Assembly (NCBI GenBank): GCA_002791475.1
Contig: PFXE01000023.1
Span: forward strand, 1-5,470
DNA length: 5,470 nt
Reading direction: 5' to 3'
Source: Candidatus Zambryskibacteria bacterium CG_4_9_14_3_um_filter_40_16
Lineage (GTDB): Bacteria; Patescibacteriota; Minisyncoccia; Phycocordibacterales; Zambryskibacteraceae
Positions within the stretch are counted from its first letter, which is position 1. Every line of letters starts with the position of its first letter. The notes under the pieces are model-generated. The model was not told the origin of the DNA, did no database searches, and worked only from the letters and a program-made list of their open reading frames with translations. This document shows, in pieces, positions 1 to 5,456 of the stretch. The translations under genes were made by a program, and so were the position numbers.

Positions 1-5
1 TTAAT

Positions 6-1421
6 ATGAATATAAAAAACAAGTTTGTGGTGGTGGCTGTTGTTGTTGGATTATTACTAATATTTTTTATCGTTGATAATTTAAAGGGGAATCGTCTTGT
101 TGGTGAGAAGTTGCTTGTCAGTGTTTTTACGAGTGGCGAAGAGGTAACGGGTAAAGCCCTAATCCAAGTTCCTTTCCTTCGTTCTCTTGAAGAAGATTCA
201 CAAATTACTATCGCTGTTGATACGGACGGAAATGGAACATTTTCTGACAGTGAATATCTCGTTAGTAATTTTCCAGTTTATGCGAAAGAAAATTGGAGAA
301 GCGGATATTATGTTGTTCCGGGAAATCCAATTACCGACGGTATGAAAGCAATGGTTGCTGTGGGAGAGAAGAATTATGATGTGGAACTAGAGACGAAGGT
401 TTTTGATGTGGGAGAGCTTCTGGATTTAGCGACGGTTACAGACCCTGAAAACGCCACAAAAGGGTGGGGCATTACCACTATCCAAGCTCACGGTGACGAA
501 GATGGGGTTGTAGAGATTACGCAAAACGGAGTGCCAGATTTGACGCAGAGGATAGGCGAGTGCGCACCCACGGCAGCCGCCAACAGTCTTATCTCACTTG
601 TGGCAAAAAATGGAGGGGAAGATCTTATACCGGGAGACCCGCAAGATTTTATAGAAAATTTAAAGAGGCATATGAATTGGACACCAGAAAACGGAGTGCC
701 GCCAGACGATTTTGTTGATGGAAAAAATCGATGGGCTGCGGCGGCAGGAGTGCCCATTAGAACCACAAAAGTTGGTGATACCCAAGGATTAACAACCATT
801 GAAGCAATACGAGATGCTCTTGAAAATAAAAGCGCTGTAGAGTTGCGTATTAAGTTTGCTGATAATGATGCCAAGTTTGTTGGAGGTCATATGGTAACTG
901 TTACGGGAATCCATCAAGCGGATGGGCAAACTTACCTAGACATCAATGACCCAGCTACACCGGACTCTGGTACTGAAACTGTGGAAATAAGAAGCAACCA
1001 AATAACAAACTACGGTCCTTGGGAGGGGATTACGGTGCTGTCCTGGGGTTTTGTCCAGACTTGGGAGGGACACCCAACAGGGGAACTTTTTGACACAATG
1101 ACGGACGCTGAAATTCAAGGAATAAGACAGTTTGTGGGTGATGAGCCGACAGTTACGGTAATTGAATATAACGGGAAGCTTCTTCCAGTAAGTCAGCTTA
1201 TTGTTGAAGACGAGGTTGGATGCGGAGACAAACATTGGCATGCGGCAAGGGGAACGGTAATCGCAACGGATGGCACAAATGTTCCAGACCCCGGTCCTCA
1301 ATGCGGATACGGAAAGGTAAAAGACAGACCGTCAAAATATATTCCTGTTCCAAATCTTGAATCATCGGGTTCGGGTGGAAGTATAGAAATTAGAGGATTA
1401 GAGGGTTTAAAAAACCAGTAG
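6..1421 (+). CDS. Membrane-anchored extracellular protein with EF-hand-like loop, C39/papain-like cysteine peptidase domain and C-terminal Cys/His module
   Basis: The 471-aa product begins with a short basic stretch and one hydrophobic segment (about residues 7-23) without a lipobox, so it is probably a signal anchor with the rest outside the cell. Residues 35-135 look beta-rich and hold a canonical EF-hand-type loop, D72-x-D74-x-N76-G-x-F79-x-x-x-E83. Residues 155-350 resemble a C39-like/papain-fold peptidase: candidate nucleophile C186 in GEC-APTAAANSL, Q181 upstream as a possible oxyanion-hole residue, H295 in GGHMV, and D315 (or N314) in DINDP. Spacing and order fit a Cys-His-Asp/Asn triad. 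Residues 400-445 carry C406-x3-H410-x-H412 and C433 within CGYGKVKD, a possible metal or disulfide module that I recall from Parcubacteria proteins. The tail is Gly/Ser-rich. The first ATG is used; any ribosome binding site lies outside the window. Substrate is unknown, and the peptidase assignment comes from motifs only. The gene converges with the minus-strand genes. Confidence 0.8.
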   Translation: MNIKNKFVVVAVVVGLLLIFFIVDNLKGNRLVGEKLLVSVFTSGEEVTGKALIQVPFLRSLEEDSQITIAVDTDGNGTFSDSEYLVSNFPVYAKENWRSGYYVVPGNPITDGMKAMVAVGEKNYDVELETKVFDVGELLDLATVTDPENATKGWGITTIQAHGDEDGVVEITQNGVPDLTQRIGECAPTAAANSLISLVAKNGGEDLIPGDPQDFIENLKRHMNWTPENGVPPDDFVDGKNRWAAAAGVPIRTTKVGDTQGLTTIEAIRDALENKSAVELRIKFADNDAKFVGGHMVTVTGIHQADGQTYLDINDPATPDSGTETVEIRSNQITNYGPWEGITVLSWGFVQTWEGHPTGELFDTMTDAEIQGIRQFVGDEPTVTVIEYNGKLLPVSQLIVEDEVGCGDKHWHAARGTVIATDGTNVPDPGPQCGYGKVKDRPSKYIPVPNLESSGSGGSIEIRGLEGLKNQ

Positions 1422-1473
1422 TAAAAAACAAAAAACAAACCGCCCAAGAAGATATCAAAAATCTCTCGGGCGG
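1421..1473 (-). terminator. Intrinsic terminator at the convergent junction, facing the minus strand
   Basis: The arms CCGCCC (1440-1445) and GGGCGG (1468-1473) pair perfectly, and the stem continues past one mismatch for about three more pairs. Read on the minus strand, the hairpin is followed directly by a T-rich tract (TTTGTTTTTTGTTTTTT, plus-strand 1423-1439). It lies 15 bp past the stop of the 114-aa gene, so it should end that transcript. The plus-strand side of the hairpin has no T-run, so it is at best a weak stop for the peptidase-like gene. Confidence 0.75.
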
Positions 1474-1488
1474 CGCGTGCTTTCGTAA

Positions 1489-1833
1489 CTACTCATCAAA
1501 CCCCGCTTTCTCCAGAAGAGTTTCCAATACGGTTACAATTCCACTAGCTCTCCGTATCTTGGTGTTCGTCTCTTCAGGGTCATCAAGAAGTGAAATGAAT
1601 ACTAGTGGATGCCCGCCATCTTGCTGTTCTTCCAGGCGGATGATAATCCGAAGAGCTCTAAGGATCAAATCCTCATACGAATGTAGTTCGTATCTCTTGA
1701 TGATTGAATACAACTTTTCAGTTGCTCTTTCACCGAGGTGATACTCCAACCATTGAGCGTCATTGCCCTTTCCTGCGTTTTGAGGTTCATCTCTCCATTC
1801 ATCTTGAGGGCGGCCATAATTTGGTTTTGGCAT
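1489..1833 (-). CDS. Small hypothetical protein, possible ribbon-helix-helix-like middle
   Basis: This 114-aa protein is not recognised as a named family. Residues 1-30 are polar and Pro/Gly/Asn-rich and look disordered. Residues 32-68 follow the amphipathic pattern LGERATEKLYSIIKRY, then HSYEDLILRALRIIIRLEEQ, which resembles the two helices of RHH/CopG-type proteins (the 'L..L..r.g..S..e.i.rAL' layout). The following GGHPLVFISL would be a strand after the helices, as in RHH-like proteins that end in a short beta segment. The C-terminus (about 92-112) is another probable helix. The start is supported by AGGGGG four nucleotides before the ATG. A weak -10-like GATAAT (plus-strand ATTATC at 1881-1886) lies about 45 bp upstream with no good -35 box. 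The gene is followed by a clear terminator. DNA binding or antitoxin function is only a guess; no partner toxin is adjacent. Confidence 0.7.
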   Translation of the reverse strand: MPKPNYGRPQDEWRDEPQNAGKGNDAQWLEYHLGERATEKLYSIIKRYELHSYEDLILRALRIIIRLEEQQDGGHPLVFISLLDDPEETNTKIRRASGIVTVLETLLEKAGFDE

Positions 1834-1837
1834 ACTT

Positions 1838-1843
1838 CCCCCT
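1838..1843 (-). promoter_or_regulatory. Shine-Dalgarno site of the 114-aa gene
   Basis: AGGGGG on the minus strand sits four nucleotides before the ATG. It can pair with the 16S anti-SD CCUCC region with one G-U wobble. It fixes the start choice for this orphan gene, and it contrasts with the larger minus-strand genes, which lack an SD. Confidence 0.6.
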
Positions 1844-1920
1844 ATGGTTTGAGGTTAGATGAGAAATTGAAAGAACTCCTATTATCAATTTATCATGGTC
1901 GGTAAAATATTGTGTATATA

Positions 1921-1939
1921 AGAAAATCTGCGATTTTCT
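1921..1939 (-). terminator. Weak AT-rich hairpin at the 3' end of the AhpD-like gene
   Basis: AGAAAATC (1921-1928) and GATTTTCT (1932-1939) form a perfect 8-bp stem with a 3-nt loop. The hairpin overlaps the TAG stop codon at 1938-1940. On the minus strand it ends in TTTTCT and is followed by TATATACAC, which is only moderately U-rich. It could be a weak terminator or a transcript-end stabiliser for the AhpD-like mRNA. The stem is AT-rich and has no clean U-tract, so function is uncertain. Confidence 0.3.
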
Positions 1940-2465
1940 ACATTTCTACTTCTGCTCCAAAGTTTTTCCCGATTCTTTGAATGAAGTTTGCCATAGAGAC
2001 TGTGAACGCTATTTCAGAAATTTCTTCAAGACTGAAATTCTTTTTCAAACCCTCAATCGCTTCATCGGACGCGCTAACATCTCTTGTGGTTTCCCAAGAA
2101 TATCTGATGACGGCTTTTTCTTTTTCTGAAAACACTTCGCTGGATAGCCCTTCTTCCGAAGTGAGGGAAATTTGTTCATTCGTAAGTCCGGCTCGCTTTC
2201 CCGCCGCGCTATGATGAACGGTGCAGTATGGGCATTTGTTGTAATGCGTGGCAGTTAGGTATGCCACCTCTCTAATTTTTGGATCAAGGGAGAGCTTGTT
2301 GTAGTAAGTATCCAATAATATTCCCATAACCTCTGTTGCCGGTCCAGAATGTCCTACCAATTTTACAAGATTGGGTACCATTTTAAACTCGCCTTTTAGC
2401 TTTTCATAAACAGGTGTTGCGCCTTTTGCTTCTTGTCCTTCTTCCGCGTATGGAATTCGTGTCAT
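1938..2465 (-). CDS. AhpD-like / carboxymuconolactone decarboxylase family protein (alkylhydroperoxidase-type)
   Basis: The 175-aa protein belongs to the AhpD-like all-helical superfamily, which includes peroxidase-linked thiol oxidoreductases and CMD enzymes. The active-site set is complete: E66, then C78-P-Y-C81 twelve residues later, then H85 in CTVHH. This is the same spacing as Glu118/Cys130/Cys133/His137 of Mycobacterium tuberculosis AhpD, so redox-active CxxC chemistry (reducing peroxides or a peroxiredoxin partner) is more likely than ring-cleavage decarboxylation. Length is typical for a single- or 1.5-domain member, with a helical C-terminal half (about 114-172). It is presumably cytoplasmic: no signal or membrane segment is seen. 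No SD precedes the ATG; the leader is A/T-rich. A candidate promoter lies upstream, so it may be transcribed apart from typA. No AhpC or lipoyl partner gene is in the window. Confidence 0.88.
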   Translation of the reverse strand: MTRIPYAEEGQEAKGATPVYEKLKGEFKMVPNLVKLVGHSGPATEVMGILLDTYYNKLSLDPKIREVAYLTATHYNKCPYCTVHHSAAGKRAGLTNEQISLTSEEGLSSEVFSEKEKAVIRYSWETTRDVSASDEAIEGLKKNFSLEEISEIAFTVSMANFIQRIGKNFGAEVEM

Positions 2466-2513
2466 ATTTTTATATTTTTAAATTACTTAATAATGTATTC
2501 AATTGAAGACATA

Positions 2514-2541
2514 AGTATATACTGATGTGACAAGTTTTCAA
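2514..2541 (-). promoter_or_regulatory. Candidate sigma-70-type promoter for the AhpD-like gene
   Basis: On the minus strand, TTGAAA (-35, plus 2536-2541) and TATACT (-10, plus 2514-2519) are separated by 16 bp. Transcription would start near 2507 and give a leader of about 40 nt rich in A/T with no SD. The region is AT-rich, so chance matches are possible, but both boxes are close to consensus and well placed. Confidence 0.45.
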
Positions 2542-2598
2542 TCATAATAAAAAATCACAAACAAGGGCAATAATTATTATTTTCTTTTTACCCAAGCT

Positions 2599-4392
2599 TT
2601 ATTTGTTTTCTTGCCGTTTTGCTTTTGACCTGGCTAGCTCCGTTAGATATTTCTTTCTTAATCTGACGCTTTTGGGAGTTATTTCAATATAGTCGTCCTC
2701 ACTCATCACCTCCATTGCGCGCTCTATAGAAAGTTTCCACGCTGGTGCAAGGAAAATACCGTCATCAGAACCGCTGGCTCTCATATTTGTAAGTTGTTTC
2801 CCCTTTATGGGGTTTACATAAAGGTCTTCACCTTTCATTGTGTTGCCAATAACCATACCCTCGTATATTTCTTCCCCGGGACCAATGTAGAGCGTTCCTC
2901 TTTGTTGGAGGTTATCAAGTGAAAATGCCACGGACTTACCACTTTCCATTGAAATCATGGAACCCAAATTGGTTTTTTTAATTTCCCCGACAAAAGGACG
3001 AAAGGCAATAAACCTAGACGACATTATTCCCAATCCTTTTGTGTCTATAATAAACTGACCTCTATATCCCAGAAGCGCACGAGTAGGAACTTCAAAAATC
3101 ATTCTGACATGCGCCCCGTGCTCTTGTTTCATATTCATCAGTAGTCCCTTGCGTTCCGTTAGGCGAGAGATGATGCTTCCTGAAGACTCTTCCGGAGCGT
3201 CTATGATTACTTCCTCAAATGGCTCGGTCTTGGTACCGTTCTCTTCTTTTGTTATTACTTTTGGCTCTGAAACCTGAAGTTCATACCCCTCTCTTCTCAT
3301 TGTTTCAAGCAGGATTGCAATATGGAGTTCTCCACGCCCAGATACCTCAATACTTTCACCGGATGAAAAATCAACTCGTAATCCGACATTAACCTCAAGC
3401 TCTTTTTCCAATCGTTCGCGAATTTGTCTGCCCGTTACAAATTTTCCTTCTCGTCCCGCGAAAGGGGAATCGTTTACAAGAAAATTTAGTGCAATGGTTG
3501 GCTCGTCTACGGCAATGGCGGGAAGCGGTTCTGTATTTTCATCTTGCAATATTGTTTCTCCTATGAATATATTCGGCAGTCCAGCTACCATTATGATATC
3601 GCCGGAAGATGCTTCAGACACGGGCTTCCTGGTAACACCCTCAAATGTGAAAAGTTTAGAAATTTTTCCTGAATAAGTTGTACCGTCTAATTTTTTTACG
3701 AAAACCGTTTGACCATCTTTCACCTTTCCTTCATATATTCTACATACCGCCATGCGTCCAAGAAAATTGTCGTACGCCAGATTAAACGGTTGCATTTTAA
3801 GATACCCGCCCTCTTTAATGTTTGATGGAGGAACGGTTTTCAATATCTCGTCCAGCAGGGGGGTAAGGTCTTTTGAGTCATCTGTCAAATTTTTCTTCGC
3901 CACACCTTCACGGCCGATTGAATATATTACGGGGAAATCAATTTGTTCACTATTCGCGCCCAGTTCAATAAAAAGCTCCAATACCAGTTCGTGAGTTTTT
4001 TCTGGGTCAGCCGCCGGTTTGTCTATTTTATTTATAACTACAATCGGTTTGAGCCCAAGCTCAAGAGATTTTTTGAGTACAAATCTTGTTTGGGGCATCG
4101 GCCCCTCTTGAGCGTCCACTACCAAAAGCACGGTATCTATTGATCTTAAAACTCGCTCAACCTCGGAACCAAAATCCGAGTGTCCTGGTGTATCAACTAT
4201 GTTTATTTTTGTGTTCTTGTATAAAACACTGGTGTTCTTCGCGTAAATGGTAATACCGCGCTCCTGTTCAAGAGTGTTTGAGTCCATTGTTACACCTTCT
4301 TCCACCATACTGGTCTGGCGCATTAGCGCGTCAGTAAGGGTGGTTTTACCATGGTCAACATGGGCAATGATGGCAATATTTCTTATTTCCAT
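2599..4392 (-). CDS. typA: Translational GTPase TypA/BipA
   Basis: At 597 aa this matches the usual length of TypA/BipA (about 600), a ribosome-binding GTPase of the EF-G/LepA class involved in 50S assembly and in stress or cold adaptation. The G domain is clear: G1 AHVDHGKT (10-17), G2 RGITI (45-49), G3 DTPGH (67-71, including the catalytic-type His71) and G4 NKID (121-124). The G5 position reads YSIG (S158) instead of the usual SA. A beta-barrel domain II follows (about 200-290), then EF-G-like domains III and V (about 298-470) with SGRGELHIAILLETMRREGYE at 351-371. The BipA-specific C-terminal domain ends the protein, with the diagnostic KGKQLTNMRASG (530-541) and a basic tail. The ATG lies 25 bp after the stop of the VTT gene; no SD is visible before it. 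No convincing intrinsic terminator follows, so some readthrough into the AhpD-like gene is possible. Confidence 0.97.
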   Translation of the reverse strand: MEIRNIAIIAHVDHGKTTLTDALMRQTSMVEEGVTMDSNTLEQERGITIYAKNTSVLYKNTKINIVDTPGHSDFGSEVERVLRSIDTVLLVVDAQEGPMPQTRFVLKKSLELGLKPIVVINKIDKPAADPEKTHELVLELFIELGANSEQIDFPVIYSIGREGVAKKNLTDDSKDLTPLLDEILKTVPPSNIKEGGYLKMQPFNLAYDNFLGRMAVCRIYEGKVKDGQTVFVKKLDGTTYSGKISKLFTFEGVTRKPVSEASSGDIIMVAGLPNIFIGETILQDENTEPLPAIAVDEPTIALNFLVNDSPFAGREGKFVTGRQIRERLEKELEVNVGLRVDFSSGESIEVSGRGELHIAILLETMRREGYELQVSEPKVITKEENGTKTEPFEEVIIDAPEESSGSIISRLTERKGLLMNMKQEHGAHVRMIFEVPTRALLGYRGQFIIDTKGLGIMSSRFIAFRPFVGEIKKTNLGSMISMESGKSVAFSLDNLQQRGTLYIGPGEEIYEGMVIGNTMKGEDLYVNPIKGKQLTNMRASGSDDGIFLAPAWKLSIERAMEVMSEDDYIEITPKSVRLRKKYLTELARSKAKRQENK

Positions 4393-4417
4393 ATAGTAAT
4401 AGTCTGTAGGGGGGCTA

Positions 4418-5017
4418 TTAAAGCATTAAAAAAATATTTTGTAAACTTGGGAATATTTCTTGTTTGGTAAAAAGCAAAGTAATAACCAGAGCAAATGTGA
4501 TGTCTCCTAAAATCAAAATTACCGCCATTTTTTTGATAGGATACTTTATGGCCGCCATAAACAAAACAAATATATCGTTTGGTAACGGCGCAAAGCCGAC
4601 ATAAATATAAGCAATCAGTGGAATTGCTCTTTTTTTCCACTTTCTTTTTTCAAAATAATTGGCGATTTTGTTTATTTTTTCATCCCACTTCCCTTTAATG
4701 AGTTCGCGTCCTTTGGAGCCGGCGTAAAACATTATCATATCTCCTGTTGCCAAACTTATTCCTGAAATCAATCCCAAATAAATTGGATTTAGTCCTCCGA
4801 CAGAAAGGGTAATTAAAAGAGTGATGAAAGAAAAGGACCCTCCGGCGGAAAATCCCCCAAAAAAAGAAACCAAAAAAGCCAAAATATAACCATTTCTAAC
4901 ACCTATTTTTTCAACCAAATCTTCCGGGTTTACAAAATAGACAAATACAACCAAAAATAGAATTAAAATAACCAGTACTGAAAAAGAAATTATTTTTTTG
5001 TTGCGTTTTTCCAACAT
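4418..5017 (-). CDS. VTT/DedA-like integral membrane protein
   Basis: This 199-aa polytopic membrane protein has a DedA/VTT-domain layout. It has TM1 (about 9-29), a Gly-rich hydrophobic region (42-74) that could include a re-entrant hairpin, a second hydrophobic stretch with TGD (91-93) running to YAGSKGRE, a charged loop (102-130), then two hydrophobic segments (131-157 and 160-184). DedA-family proteins are linked to lipid scrambling/transport and proton-motive-force homeostasis. The sequence GFAPLPND (141-148) falls where E. coli DedA proteins have R-x-x-P-x-x-R; here both arginines are absent, so this is a divergent branch and the transported substrate cannot be named. An extended -10 promoter lies about 30 bp upstream and there is no SD. 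It is followed 25 bp later by typA on the same strand, probably as an operon. Confidence 0.78.
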   Translation of the reverse strand: MLEKRNKKIISFSVLVILILFLVVFVYFVNPEDLVEKIGVRNGYILAFLVSFFGGFSAGGSFSFITLLITLSVGGLNPIYLGLISGISLATGDMIMFYAGSKGRELIKGKWDEKINKIANYFEKRKWKKRAIPLIAYIYVGFAPLPNDIFVLFMAAIKYPIKKMAVILILGDITFALVITLLFTKQEIFPSLQNIFLML

Positions 5018-5048
5018 ATTCGGACAAACTTATGTTTTGTGTAAAGAA

Positions 5049-5057
5049 AGTATAGCA
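5049..5057 (-). promoter_or_regulatory. Extended -10 promoter for the VTT-typA operon
   Basis: The minus strand reads TGCTATACT, an extended -10 (TGn plus TATACT, one mismatch to TATAAT). No good -35 box is found 16-18 bp upstream, as is usual for extended -10 promoters. The predicted start near 5042 gives a leader of about 25 nt. It lies between the terminator of the upstream small gene and the VTT start, which is where a new transcription unit should begin. Confidence 0.6.
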
Positions 5058-5131
5058 AATTCGCGCAGTCGTGTTTTTAAAGCTGTGGCGGAACGAAGCG
5101 GTGGTCATTTTTATACAAGCTTTGTAAAACA

Positions 5132-5173
5132 GAAACCCCCTCCGCAAGAATCTTTATTTTCTTGCGGAGGGGG
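5132..5173 (-). terminator. Strong intrinsic terminator of the 69-aa zinc-protein gene
   Basis: A perfect 15-bp inverted repeat (5136-5150 with 5159-5173; CCCCCTCCGCAAGAA paired with its reverse complement) closes an 8-nt T-rich loop. On the minus strand the GC-rich end is followed by TTTCTGTTTT, a fair U-tract. The hairpin begins 13 bp beyond the TGA stop. The plus-strand side has no T-run, so it works for the minus strand. It isolates the small gene from the VTT-typA operon. Confidence 0.85.
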
Positions 5174-5186
5174 CGGGGAGTCGTTC

Positions 5187-5396
5187 TCAAAACAGTCGAT
5201 CATTGCGAGCAAGCGCGTAGATTCTTTGTCGCTTTGCTTTATTTGGCCGACCTACGTGCCACCAGTTGCAGAAGTTGCAACGATATATGGTGTATTCGTG
5301 GCCAAGATGCCTTGCGTGAGCCCGCGCTCTGCCTTCGTCCTCGTGTCTGATTTTGGATGTACAAGACCGCCTGCGTAAGCGTCTTTTGCTTGACAT
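5187..5396 (-). CDS. Small basic CCCH zinc-ribbon-like protein
   Basis: The 69-aa, very basic protein has a probable zinc site made of C12, then C40-x2-C43-x3-H47 in YRCNFCNWWHVGRP. An Arg/Lys-rich stretch lies before C12 and an Ala/Arg/His helix (about 19-32) lies between the halves. The layout (C...K..H....A.A.......Y.Y.C..C..WH.G) matches small phage- or plasmid-type hypothetical proteins that I recall, so nucleic-acid binding is plausible but unproven. The gene has a full set of signals: a promoter with TTGGAT and an extended -10, a strong SD three nucleotides before the ATG, and a 15-bp-stem terminator just past the stop. These make it a real gene despite its size. It overlaps longer frames on the other strand that have none of these signals. 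It may be an accessory or transferred gene; no mobile-element neighbours are visible inside the window. Confidence 0.82.
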   Translation of the reverse strand: MSSKRRLRRRSCTSKIRHEDEGRARAHARHLGHEYTIYRCNFCNWWHVGRPNKAKRQRIYALARNDRLF

Positions 5397-5399
5397 AGA

Positions 5400-5407
5400 C
5401 CCCCTTT
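5400..5407 (-). promoter_or_regulatory. Strong Shine-Dalgarno site of the 69-aa gene
   Basis: The minus strand reads AAAGGGGGTCT before the ATG. AAGGGGGT can pair along eight bases with the 16S 3' end ACCUCCUU, with one G-U wobble. Spacing from the last G to the ATG is only three nucleotides, which is short. It supports this start over the overlapping start at 5421 in another frame. Confidence 0.65.
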
Positions 5408-5427
5408 GAAGAAATGGTCAAATTAGG

Positions 5428-5456
5428 AATATAGCATAAATATCTATTAAATCCAA
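5428..5456 (-). promoter_or_regulatory. Promoter of the 69-aa gene
   Basis: On the minus strand, TTGGAT (-35, plus 5451-5456) is followed after 17 bp by TATATT (-10, plus 5428-5433). TGC directly before the -10 makes an extended -10. Transcription would start near 5421, giving a leader of about 25 nt that contains the SD. The layout parallels the VTT-typA promoter, which has the same TGC-TATA core. Confidence 0.6.

Noticed and set aside
488..1301. Two minus-strand open frames of 128 and 121 aa inside the first gene
   Set aside because: They lie antisense to a gene with clear domains, have no SD or promoter, and read as low-quality protein sequence.
2560..2598. Possible typA terminator in the AT-rich stretch after the stop
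   Set aside because: The best pairing (AAGCTTGGG with CCCTTGTTT) has two central mismatches and a long loop, and AATAATTATT has no loop; neither is a credible intrinsic terminator.
4406..4414. G-rich run AGGGGGG just before typA, at first sight like an SD
   Set aside because: The G-run is on the plus strand; on the coding (minus) strand it reads as C, so it cannot be an SD for typA.
4383..4640. An 85-aa minus-strand frame overlapping the end of the VTT gene and the start of typA
   Set aside because: It is an out-of-frame shadow of the membrane protein without its own start signals.
5112..5126. Short inverted repeat around TACAAGCTTTGTA
   Set aside because: Only a 5-bp stem, next to the much stronger terminator; likely chance.
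4998..5378. A 126-aa plus-strand open frame over the 5' region of the VTT gene and the small zinc-protein gene
   Set aside because: It reads through the 15-bp terminator hairpin, has no SD, and is antisense to a small gene with full expression signals.
5239..5421. A 60-aa minus-strand frame starting just upstream of the zinc protein
   Set aside because: Its start coincides with the predicted transcription start, it has no SD, and it lacks the conserved Cys/His pattern of the other frame.
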